The notes beneath the pieces are model-generated. The model had not been told where the DNA came from. It saw only the letters and a list, made by a program, of their open reading frames with translations, and ran no database searches. A stretch of DNA of 50,367 nt. It comes from Paraburkholderia tuberum STM678. Its GTDB lineage: Bacteria; Pseudomonadota; Gammaproteobacteria; Burkholderiales; Burkholderiaceae. How positions within the stretch are numbered: position 1 is the stretch's first letter; the number at the start of each line of letters is the position of its first letter. The position numbers were made by a program, and so were the translations under genes. Below, in pieces: positions 43,461 to 50,367 of this stretch. Where the stretch lies: positions 1 to 50,367 of the forward strand of contig NZ_CADFGP010000050.1 in assembly GCF_902833905.1 (NCBI RefSeq), given 5' to 3'.

Positions 43461-44825
43461 TCACGGAGTGGCATGTCTGCTGTCATGCAATGCATGCACA
43501 TCGTCGTATTCCCGCGAAATGTCCTTATTCGTGTAATCGCCCAATCGCATGGCGGCGGCCACGCTAATCACCGCGCACGCGAAGACATACCACGCCACCG
43601 CAAATCCCGAATGGAAGTAAGCATAAAGCGCCGTCGCAATCAACGGTGCCGGACCGCCAGCGATGACGGAAGCCAACTGATAGCCCATCGACGCACCGCT
43701 GTAGCGCAAGCGCCCCGTGAACGATTCGGCGATCAACGCGGCTTGGGGACCATACATCATCGCATGCGGCACCAGCGAAAGTACGATGGCCGCGAAGATC
43801 CATATCGGGTTATGGGTTCCAACCATGAAAAAGTACAGGAAGCCGAATAGACCGACAGCAGCGGCACCGAACACATACATGCGTCGACGTCCGATCAGAT
43901 CAGACACGTGACCAAACAGCGGAATCGTGAAGAATTCCAGCACCGAAGCGGCCAGCACTGCCGTGAGCAACAGATCGCGTGTGACGCCCAGACTCATCAC
44001 ACCATAGGTGAATATAAAGGCCGTGAAAATATAGAACGGCGCCTGTTCCGCCATACGCGCAAGAGCCGACAGAAGAATGTCTTTCGGCTGCCGGCGCAAT
44101 ACTTCACGCATCGGCGCCTTTTCGATCCTGCGCTCAGCGAGCAGCTTCGCGAAGATAGGCGTCTCGAGGATACTCAAGCGGATATAAAGGCCGATCGCGA
44201 CCAGCACGATACTGAGGAAAAACGGCACCCGCCAGCCCCAGGTGAGAAATGCGCTGCCGGAGATCTGACTGATGGCAAGCACCACCAGATTCGCGACGAA
44301 CAATCCCGCCGGTACGCCGAACTGCGGCCAGGACGCGATGAAACCGCGATGCTTGTTGGTACGTGCCCACTCCATCGACATCAGCACCGAACCGCCCCAC
44401 TCGCCTCCAACGCCCACACCTTGAATGAAGCGCAGCGCCGTGAGCAGGATTGCCCCCCAGATACCGATCGTCGCATAGGTTGGAACAAAGCCCACGGCGA
44501 ACGTCGCGAGTCCCATCAGCAAGAGCGTCACGATTAACGTGGCTTTACGTCCGATGCGATCGCCATAGTGGCCGAAAATCGCCGCGCCCACCGGCCGCGC
44601 GATAAAGCCGACAGCGTAAATCAGAAAAGCTTGCAGTGTGCCGACGAGCGGGTCCGATTCAGGAAAGAACAGTTTCGCGAATACAAGACCCGTGACAATG
44701 CTGTACAGGAAGAAGTCATACCATTCGATTGTGGTACCAATCGTGCTGGCGATGACAGCACGGCGCAACTGGCGCCGAGCCTCCTCATCCGAGAGGGGCA
44801 CCGCCCCTGATTGCGTGGCAGCCAT
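43461..44825 (-). CDS. MHS-family (ProP/ShiA-like) MFS permease
   Basis: This 454-residue, 12-helix transporter opens with the metabolite:H+ symporter signature (GTTIEWYDFFLYSIVTGLVF), then VGAAIFGHYGDRIGRKATLI and RFIQGVGVGGEWGGSVLMSM. Members import osmolytes or organic acids such as shikimate, alpha-ketoglutarate or aromatic acids; the substrate cannot be read from sequence. The start at 44825 has GGGGAG nine bases upstream; the long open extension to 45086 has no protein character. It stands alone between convergent and distant genes. Confidence 0.9.
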   Translation of the reverse strand: MAATQSGAVPLSDEEARRQLRRAVIASTIGTTIEWYDFFLYSIVTGLVFAKLFFPESDPLVGTLQAFLIYAVGFIARPVGAAIFGHYGDRIGRKATLIVTLLLMGLATFAVGFVPTYATIGIWGAILLTALRFIQGVGVGGEWGGSVLMSMEWARTNKHRGFIASWPQFGVPAGLFVANLVVLAISQISGSAFLTWGWRVPFFLSIVLVAIGLYIRLSILETPIFAKLLAERRIEKAPMREVLRRQPKDILLSALARMAEQAPFYIFTAFIFTYGVMSLGVTRDLLLTAVLAASVLEFFTIPLFGHVSDLIGRRRMYVFGAAAVGLFGFLYFFMVGTHNPIWIFAAIVLSLVPHAMMYGPQAALIAESFTGRLRYSGASMGYQLASVIAGGPAPLIATALYAYFHSGFAVAWYVFACAVISVAAAMRLGDYTNKDISREYDDVHALHDSRHATP

Positions 44826-45113
44826 TTGATATCTCCCCAAAATGGACGGGTGACGTCTTTTTTTGACATTTGAGGTATTGCGTGGTTCCAGCGAGGACGC
44901 GAGGTACCTGCAGCGAAAACAGAGACATTTCGAAATTGCATTTTTTGCCGAATTAGCAATCCGGCAACCCTCGCTCAATGCAATTGATACCGATGCCGAA
45001 ATCGAATTGGACTTCGAACGAACCGCGGCTTCGGAGATGAGCTTTCGCGAAGAATGGGGAGCGACTTGCTTCGCGCTAGCAGGCATCTCACATGCTCATC
45101 ACACCCATCCCAA

Positions 45114-45839
45114 TCAGACCAACGGAATGTAGATATCCGTCTGCCACTGATCCAGCGGCGTCTCAGGATAGACGCTCAGGTAGTGGAAAAACAGCGGATG
45201 GTCCCGCAACTCTTCCCCACTCGAAGGCAACCAGTCGCGATAGACCGGGTACATCGTCTCGCCGATGTGGTCGGTCAATCCCGTGTGCCGAACCACCGCA
45301 CACCGTCCACCGGGCATCACGAGTTCGCGCACGCCATAGAGATTCGGCGCGACCGGCTCGTCGATCTCTCCGCAGATATCGAAACGGAATTCATCCGCTG
45401 GCACGGTGTCTGGATTGCCGTGCGGGATGCCGAAGGTTCGGCTCGACGCCACCGGTGATTGTCCGCTTTGAATACGCCAATCGATGAACTTGCGCGCACT
45501 CTCGTTAACGAGTCCGAGCGAACCACAATGTTCGAGCGCGGCATCGAGAACCGGGCACGACGCCTGCGGCGCGAGGCGGCGGCCCGCGCGACGCAAGCGC
45601 ATCAACTGCACGTAGCGTGCGACGGGCACGTCGACATACGCGACAAACTGTCGATGAAAATGGAACATCGAGAAGTTTGCGATGCGGCTTAGCGCGTCGA
45701 CCGACAGATCGCCCTCGAGGTTTGCATCGATATAGGCGAGAACGGCTTCGAAGCGCTTTGTGTAGGCAGCGGCGGCGTCTGTGTGAGCTAACATGGTCTG
45801 GATCGTGCGAGTTTCGATATGGTCGCCGAGGTTGGACAC
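45114..45839 (-). CDS. AraC-family regulator with GyrI-like domain, atypical second helix-turn-helix
   Basis: The 241-residue product has a normal first helix-turn-helix (EGDLSVDALSRIANFSMFHF) and a C-terminal GyrI-like domain (VRELVMPGGRCAVVRHTGLT). The second HTH is irregular: after VLDAALEHCG the text is SLGLVNESARKFIDWRIQSG, then QSP, longer than the usual spacing. A small insertion or a pair of compensating frameshifts could explain this, and DNA binding may be altered. The start is uncertain: GTG at 45839 has AGG upstream, while ATG at 45794 has no clear ribosome site. Confidence 0.8.
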   Translation of the reverse strand: MSNLGDHIETRTIQTMLAHTDAAAAYTKRFEAVLAYIDANLEGDLSVDALSRIANFSMFHFHRQFVAYVDVPVARYVQLMRLRRAGRRLAPQASCPVLDAALEHCGSLGLVNESARKFIDWRIQSGQSPVASSRTFGIPHGNPDTVPADEFRFDICGEIDEPVAPNLYGVRELVMPGGRCAVVRHTGLTDHIGETMYPVYRDWLPSSGEELRDHPLFFHYLSVYPETPLDQWQTDIYIPLV

Positions 45840-45946
45840 ATCTTACCTAGCGGGACTTGCTCGATCTTCAATTGGCTCGCTGCCGAGCCTGGAGAATTTA
45901 CGTAAACTTATCTTCGTTCACCCGCGCTTCCTGAGATTGTCCGCCG

Positions 45947-46330
45947 ATGCCCTCTTCGATCAGCAATTCGCTCCTGTGGATCTTCGACGCGTTCGAACGC
46001 GATCCGACGTATATGCGTCGGCGGATGTTTGGTAGCGACGCTGCGTATATCGATGGGCTATTGTGCCTGGTTGCCGTCGATCGCGATAAGCCGTGGAATG
46101 GGCTGCTCGTCTGTACGTCGCGGGAACGCCATGCTGCTCTGATTACCGATATGCCTGCGTTGCAGCCTCACCCGGTGCTTGGGAAATGGCTTTACGTGCC
46201 GCAGGAGGATCCTGCGTTTGAAGACACTGTCGAGCAGTTGACGGCACTCGTGCTGGAGCGGGACCCGCGAGTGGGTGTCGAGCCTAAGCCGAAAAAGCGA
46301 CGCGGTAAGTCGGTGTTGCCGGAGGGTTGA
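45947..46330 (+). CDS. TfoX-N-like small protein
   Basis: The 127-residue protein contains MRRRMFGSDAAYIDGLLCLV, DKPWNGLLVCTSRERHAALI and HPVLGKWLYVPQEDPAFEDT, a conserved pattern of TfoX N-terminal-like proteins. Their molecular role is poorly known; the domain was first seen in competence regulators, but single-domain versions like this one are not shown to act in competence. The C-terminus ends with a basic tail. It is divergent from the AraC gene, with about 107 bases between. Confidence 0.75.
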   Translation: MPSSISNSLLWIFDAFERDPTYMRRRMFGSDAAYIDGLLCLVAVDRDKPWNGLLVCTSRERHAALITDMPALQPHPVLGKWLYVPQEDPAFEDTVEQLTALVLERDPRVGVEPKPKKRRGKSVLPEG

Positions 46331-46446
46331 AGCGCGGCAGTGCCGATTCGGTCTCTCTTCCTGTCCGAACGCGCGCTCATGCCGGGCAATCATCCAATCA
46401 GCCGCGAATCGCACCACCCCGTCATACTCTCGCCGGCGAACCCGGC

Positions 46447-46751
46447 AGGGATGTAGAAGGGCGTCGCTCAACGCGAATTCCGGCGCAGTGACGTGGACCA
46501 CGCCGGACCCGCTCGGAAGCCGCGCGGAGGCAGCCGTCGGTGTCGCCAATGGCGTGATCTTCGAATGCAATCTCGATTACACGAATGGCACGATGTACGA
46601 GCTCGATTCTTCCAACGGAAAAGTCCTGTGGTCATTCAATAGCGGGGGTGCATGCAATGCCGGGCCGGCCATTGCGGACGGCGTGGTGTTCTGGGGCTCT
46701 GGCTCGACGAGTGGACCGGGGCCGCTGAAATTGTTCGCCTTCGGTCTGTAG
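46447..46751 (+). pseudogene. C-terminal remnant of a PQQ-like beta-propeller protein
   Basis: About 100 codons carry two propeller-like repeats: SLNANSGAVTWTTPDPLGSR and YELDSSNGKVLWSFNSGGAC, then NAGPAIADGVVFWGSG, ending KLFAFGL. This matches the last blades of quinoprotein or BamB-type propellers. The reading frame is open farther upstream but without repeat character, and no start codon with a ribosome site is visible, so the N-terminal bulk of the gene is missing. A terminator follows. Confidence 0.65.
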
Positions 46752-46761
46752 GAAACGCCCG

Positions 46762-46790
46762 AGGCCCCGTCCGTTCGCGGCGGGGCCTTT
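46762..46790 (+). terminator. Rho-independent terminator after the propeller remnant
   Basis: AGGCCCCG (46762-46769) pairs with CGGGGCCT (46781-46788) around an 11-base loop, followed by a short T-run. It lies 11 bases after the remnant's stop codon and probably once ended the original transcript. Confidence 0.65.
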
Positions 46791-46889
46791 GGCTCTTTGC
46801 TACGATGTGAGTCTGTTCCGAAGCCGGCGCATTTGGCGCGTAGCGCCCGCCGGCCGGCAGTCATCACCGAACTCACCGAGCACTAGACC

Positions 46890-47387
46890 TTGACGATCCA
46901 CATCCGCCCCGCCACCGCTTCCGACGCCCCCCTGATCCTGCGCTTCATCACCGAACTCGCGATCTACGAAAAAGCCGAGCACGAAGTCGTCGCCGGCGTC
47001 GAAGACATCGAGAAGAGCCTGTTTTCCGAGGGCGCGCCCACGAAAGCGCTGATCTGCGAAATGAACGGCGAGCCAGTCGGTTTTTGCGTGTACTTCTTTT
47101 CGTATTCGACGTGGCTCGGCAAACAGGGGCTTTATCTGGAAGACCTGTACGTATCGCCCGCATCGCGTGGCAGCGGCGCGGGCAAACAGATGCTGCGCCA
47201 TCTCGCGCAAATCGCCTGCGAAACGGGCTGCGGCCGATTCGAATGGAGCGTGCTCGACTGGAACGAGCCGGCCATCGGCTTCTACAAGTCGATCGGCGCG
47301 AATCCGCAAAGCGAATGGGTACGCTATCGTCTCGCCGGCGACGCGCTCAAAGCATTCGCCGAAGGCGAAACCGAACGGAGCACCTAA
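46890..47387 (+). CDS. GNAT-family N-acetyltransferase
   Basis: The 165-residue protein has a complete GNAT fold: IRPATASDAPLILRFITELA at the start, the acetyl-CoA motif A in LEDLYVSPASRGSGAGKQML, and motif B in WNEPAIGFYKSIGA. Its pattern is closest to the diamine/spermidine acetyltransferase group, but the substrate is uncertain. The start is TTG at 46890; no in-frame ATG gives a full N-terminal strand, and the ribosome site is weak. It converges with the flavin reductase gene. Confidence 0.88.
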   Translation: MTIHIRPATASDAPLILRFITELAIYEKAEHEVVAGVEDIEKSLFSEGAPTKALICEMNGEPVGFCVYFFSYSTWLGKQGLYLEDLYVSPASRGSGAGKQMLRHLAQIACETGCGRFEWSVLDWNEPAIGFYKSIGANPQSEWVRYRLAGDALKAFAEGETERST

Positions 47388-47393
47388 GCCCGG

Positions 47394-47786
47394 TCACTGC
47401 GCGGACGCCGCGACGGGCGCCACCTCGAATGCATCGCCCGTCGCGAAGAAGGTACCGCCGGCCACGTAATGGCATGTGCGCAGGTCGGGATCGTCGTTGT
47501 CGAGTTCGACGCCCGCGTGCGTGCCGACCGCGAGCGTTTGCGCAGCGAAACCGCGGCTCGGCAACTGCAGCCCGAACACGCCGCTCGCCTCGATCAGGCG
47601 ACGCGTCAGCGTCCGGCTATCCACGACCACCACCACCTTCGGCGGATTGAAGTCGAGCGGCATGGCCCATGACGCGGCCATCACGTTCGATCGACCATCG
47701 TGTGCGCTCGTGATCAGCGTGACGGGTCCGTGATTGAGCAGTTGAGTCGCGCGCGACAATTCCACGGTTTCTCGGGTGGCGTTCAT
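47394..47786 (-). CDS. Flavin reductase-like protein with apparent internal deletion
   Basis: The N-terminal 80 residues (MNATRETVELSRATQLLNHG, PVTLITSAHDGRSNVMAASW, DSRTLTRRLIEASGVFGLQL) are those of the FMN-binding flavin reductase (DIM6/NTAB) family. After LAVGTH the text jumps to a C-terminus of family type (DDPDLRTCHYVAGGTFFATG). The total is only 130 residues, against about 190 in relatives from family knowledge. Roughly 60 residues that complete the split barrel and dimer interface are therefore missing, in frame. Activity is doubtful. The upstream open frame to 47927 lacks protein character. Confidence 0.75.
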   Translation of the reverse strand: MNATRETVELSRATQLLNHGPVTLITSAHDGRSNVMAASWAMPLDFNPPKVVVVVDSRTLTRRLIEASGVFGLQLPSRGFAAQTLAVGTHAGVELDNDDPDLRTCHYVAGGTFFATGDAFEVAPVAASAQ

Positions 47787-47970
47787 AGCATCGTGATGGC
47801 GTCGAAAGGATGACGCTGATTGTAGCGGGGCGGAAGAAATGCGATGCGGCGCAGGGCCGAGCGATACGAGAGCGATTCGAACCACGCGCGGATGGCGGCC
47901 GAATCGAACTGCCGGGCGGCGGCCCACAAGCCGCCACCCGACCGGACTTCAAACGAATTTCAAGGGACCC

Positions 47971-48303
47971 TCAATGCGGCGCCTTGCCGTTCGGCACCGC
48001 ATTGAGCGGCTTGTGCTGCTCTTCGCCGAGTCCCGGGAAGAACGCGTTCCAGGCGGCGCGCACGCCCTGCGCCGCGGTGGCTTCGGCGCCGACCGACTCG
48101 GCCGCGCCGTCCGCGGCTTTCGAGGGATCGGCGCACAGGCCGCGCCAGTGCGTGAATACGAGCAACGGCTTTTCGGTCCACACGCCGTCGCCAAATTTCG
48201 CAAACGCCGTGTCCCCGCTCGCCAACTGCACTTCGTACCAGCCTTCGCGTACGGGCGTATGGATGGCAAGGTCAAACCACGGGGTCGGTTCGATTTCCTT
48301 CAT
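47971..48303 (-). CDS. Small conserved-looking protein of unknown function
   Basis: This 110-residue protein is not recognised. The first half (MKEIEPTPWFDLAIHTPVRE, then GWYEVQLASGDTAFAKFGDG and FTHWRGLCADP) reads as a compact beta-rich domain. The second half is Ala-rich and helical (about residues 60-100). No signal or membrane segment is present. The start at 48303 has GGAG six bases upstream; an ATG at 48330 is less well placed. Confidence 0.65.
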   Translation of the reverse strand: MKEIEPTPWFDLAIHTPVREGWYEVQLASGDTAFAKFGDGVWTEKPLLVFTHWRGLCADPSKAADGAAESVGAEATAAQGVRAAWNAFFPGLGEEQHKPLNAVPNGKAPH

Positions 48304-48498
48304 GTCGTCTCCGGTCGGATAGATCGTCATCGATAACCACACTGAACGCATTGTTCGTGCCCATCGCCGGCGCCACACCCGCCGCGCGACGGGACGGGCA
48401 ACCGCGGCACATGCGGGCAAACCAGCACATTGGACCTGCAAAGTCGCCGCGCATACGACACGATAGCGCGACATGGGCCAAGCGGACAGACGTAAAAC

Positions 48499-50091
48499 TT
48501 ACATGCCCGGAGTGGCGGGCGTACGGCGTGGCGGGGTGGGTTTTTTGCGGGACCGGACGACGGTTTTTCCGCCCCGTTTTGACGCGCGCTTCGCAGCCGG
48601 TCGCGCCTCGCCCTCCATCTCCCGCACCACCTCCGCCAGCGCTTTCACCGCGGGCCCCAAGCGCTCCGCCTCCGTATTGCCATACCCGATCACGAGCCCG
48701 TTCGTCTGCTCCGACGCCCCGATCGAAAACCCCGACAGCGCGCGCGGACTCAACCCCAACGCCTGCGCCCGCGCAGTGAGCGCGCGATCGTCGAGCGACG
48801 CCGGCAGCCGCAGCGTCAGATGCATGCCGCAATCGCCGCCAAGAATCGTCGCCGCCGGAAAATGCTCGGCCAGCGCGTCGCGCAGCGCCTGCTGCCGCTC
48901 GCGGTACAGCCGCCGCATCCGCCCGAGATGCCGCCCGAATTCGCCGCTTTCGATGAAATGCGCGAGCGCCAGTTGCTCCAGCCGATGCCCGCCGCGCAGC
49001 ATCTCTTGCAGCGCAACAGCGGCGTGCGCGGCAATCGCGCGAGGCAGCACGACGAAGCCGATGCGCAGCGCCGGAAACATCGTCTTGCTGAACGAGCCGA
49101 CGTACAGCACGGGCGCCGCGTCGACGAGGCCCTGCATGCTCGCGATCGGCTCGCCAGTGTGACGCACCTCGCCGTCGTAATCGTCCTCGATCAGCCACGC
49201 GCCGCAGCGCCGCGCCTCGGCAATCAGCGCAAGCCGCCGCGCCACCGACAGCACCGCGCCGGTCGGATACTGATGCGCGGGAGACGTGTAGATCAGTTTC
49301 GGTGGATGCGTGTGCCACGCGTCGGCCGGCACGGCCATGCCTTCGGCGTCGACGGGAATCGGCAGCGTGCGCAAGTCGCCCGCGTTGAAAGCGGCCTTCG
49401 CGCCGCGATAGCCGGGGTCCTCGATCCATGCGATATCGCCGGGATTGGTCAGCAGTCGCACGCACAGGTTCAGCGCCTCCTGCGCGCCCTCGGTGATCAC
49501 GACCTGCGAGCCATCGCAGCGCACGCCGCGCGCCATCCGCAGATGCGCGGCGATCGCGTCGCGCAGCGCGGGCTCGCCGACCGGCATACCGTAGCCGAGC
49601 GCGCGCGGTAATGCGCGCTCCATCGCACGTTCGAGCGCGCGCCGCCACGCGGCAAGCGGGAAACGGTCCAGCGCGGGCGTGCCGGGGGTCAGCGCGTACC
49701 CGTTGTCGGCGTGCTTGTGCGACGCCGCGAACTGCTCGACGCGCGCCGCGTATACGACCTCCGGCGCGGCCGACGCCGCCGCCCGCTCGCCGCGCGCGGC
49801 GGGGCTCGACAGCGGGCTCACGCGCGTGCCCTGGCGATCGGCGATCACGTAGCCGACCGCGGCAAGATGCTCATATGCGATCACGACCGTGTTGCGCGAC
49901 ACGCCCATTTCGGCGGCGAGCAGCCGCGACGACGGTAGCAGCGACCCGGCCGGCAGACGACCGGCGAGAATCGCCTGCTGCAGACGTTCGATCAGCTGCT
50001 TTTGCAGCGGCGCGGGCCGCTTGGCCCCGCTGGCGCCGCTCGCGGCGAACGCGTCGTCCGCATGGACGAGCGGTCCGATGATTTCGATCAT
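48499..50091 (-). CDS. MocR/PdxR-type transcriptional regulator (GntR HTH fused to aminotransferase fold)
   Basis: The 530-residue protein has an N-terminal GntR winged helix (about 29-92, with LPSSRLLAAEMGVSRNTVVI). It is joined to a fold-type I aminotransferase domain containing WIEDPGYRG, IEDDYDGEVR and the PLP-binding Lys336 in VGSFSKTMFPALRIGF. MocR regulators sense PLP or amino-compound ligands and usually control a divergent gene. A basic, low-complexity tail of about 35 residues ends the protein. The start at 50091 has AGG upstream, and extension to 50322 would cross the divergent promoter. Its likely target is the divergent gene starting at 50344. Confidence 0.92.
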   Translation of the reverse strand: MIEIIGPLVHADDAFAASGASGAKRPAPLQKQLIERLQQAILAGRLPAGSLLPSSRLLAAEMGVSRNTVVIAYEHLAAVGYVIADRQGTRVSPLSSPAARGERAAASAAPEVVYAARVEQFAASHKHADNGYALTPGTPALDRFPLAAWRRALERAMERALPRALGYGMPVGEPALRDAIAAHLRMARGVRCDGSQVVITEGAQEALNLCVRLLTNPGDIAWIEDPGYRGAKAAFNAGDLRTLPIPVDAEGMAVPADAWHTHPPKLIYTSPAHQYPTGAVLSVARRLALIAEARRCGAWLIEDDYDGEVRHTGEPIASMQGLVDAAPVLYVGSFSKTMFPALRIGFVVLPRAIAAHAAVALQEMLRGGHRLEQLALAHFIESGEFGRHLGRMRRLYRERQQALRDALAEHFPAATILGGDCGMHLTLRLPASLDDRALTARAQALGLSPRALSGFSIGASEQTNGLVIGYGNTEAERLGPAVKALAEVVREMEGEARPAAKRASKRGGKTVVRSRKKPTPPRRTPATPGM

Positions 50092-50215
50092 GGTGGCTGG
50101 ACCTATCGAATAAGCATGTCGTGGATCTTTTGAACATACCACGTTTGCCGTATCGTTCCTGCATCGACACGCATCGGCATCCTCCGGCATCGCCCATTCA
50201 TCGACAGGAGATGGT

Positions 50216-50347
50216 ATGGACGCCTCCCTCCCGCGTCGGATAGGAGAGGCATTAGGAACGGCGGAGCCCTCGCTATACCCGACGGCATCAGAGTGCCAAA
50301 GTGGTGGTGTCAAAACGACCACTGAGGGTAAGGAGGGCTCGAAATGA
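50216..50347 (+). CDS. Possible 43-residue small protein translationally coupled to the next gene
   Basis: AGGAG lies a few bases before the ATG at 50216. The frame runs 43 codons (MDASLPRRIGEALGTAE, and so on) to a TGA that overlaps the ATG of the following gene (ATGA). The stop/start overlap and ribosome site suggest translation as a leader or small protein. It is not recognised and could be a chance frame. Confidence 0.4.
   Translation: MDASLPRRIGEALGTAEPSLYPTASECQSGGVKTTTEGKEGSK
50300..50323. promoter_or_regulatory. Inverted repeat in the MocR divergent region
   Basis: AGTGGT (50300-50305) and ACCACT (50318-50323) are perfect inverted arms separated by 12 bases. The site lies just before the ribosome site of the gene at 50344 and within the small ORF, in the region a divergent MocR regulator would be expected to bind. 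MocR sites are often direct repeats, so this assignment is tentative. Confidence 0.3.
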
Positions 50348-50367
50348 AGACTACGACGTTTGGCGTG
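50344..50367 (+). CDS. Start of a gene running off the right edge
   Basis: The ATG at 50344 has a strong ribosome site (AAGGAGGG) and continues MKTTTFGV to the window end. Eight codons are too few to name it. Divergence from the MocR gene suggests it is that regulator's target. Confidence 0.6.

Noticed and set aside
1..50367. CRISPR arrays, tRNA or rRNA genes
   Set aside because: No regularly spaced direct repeats, cloverleaf-like or rRNA-like sequence was noticed on either strand.

Overview
The window reads as a stretch of a high-GC betaproteobacterial chromosome, most likely Burkholderia or Paraburkholderia. This is inferred from codon use, the gene order of the type VI secretion locus and the catabolic gene set; no rRNA or tRNA gene is present to confirm it.

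Region 1 (about 1-660) is an edge: a decayed IS110-family transposase with an internal deletion, next to a short ORF whose N-terminus is weakly H-NS-like. Region 2 (661-30120) is a complete type VI secretion system (T6SS) with all 13 core components. A leftward arm carries tssB, tssC, vgrG, effector genes, a PAAR protein, tssM, tssA, tssF, tssG and tssJ. A rightward arm carries tssK, tssL, an OmpA/TssM-like membrane protein, hcp, clpV (tssH) and tssE. The two arms diverge from a 0.6 kb AT-rich intergenic region. Between vgrG and the PAAR gene sit two lipase/immunity-lipoprotein pairs. They are a tandem duplication: between them lies a chimeric scar made of the 5' end of the unknown 414-residue membrane-protein gene joined to the 3' end of vgrG.

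Region 3 (30399-40071) is a tightly packed operon for aerobic, CoA-dependent breakdown of an ortho-substituted benzoate, most probably anthranilate (2-aminobenzoate). It encodes a two-domain 2-aminobenzoyl-CoA monooxygenase/reductase (salicylyl-CoA 5-hydroxylase type), an SDR dehydrogenase, a MarR regulator, a crotonase, an acyl-CoA dehydrogenase, a thioesterase, a RidA-family protein, an aryl-CoA ligase and a dienelactone hydrolase fused to an NTF2/SnoaL-like domain. Most early junctions overlap by 4 bases (GTGA or ATGA). A clear sigma70-type promoter with an imperfect palindrome precedes the operon.

Region 4 (40072-50367) is mixed chromosomal material: a small leftward pair with a truncated DUF6402-like remnant, an MFS drug exporter with an AraC/GyrI-type regulator, an MHS-family permease, a second AraC/GyrI-type regulator, a TfoX-N-like protein, a beta-propeller remnant, a GNAT acetyltransferase, an internally deleted flavin reductase, a small unknown gene and a MocR-type regulator. 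The MocR gene is divergent from a small ORF that is translationally coupled to a gene running off the window.
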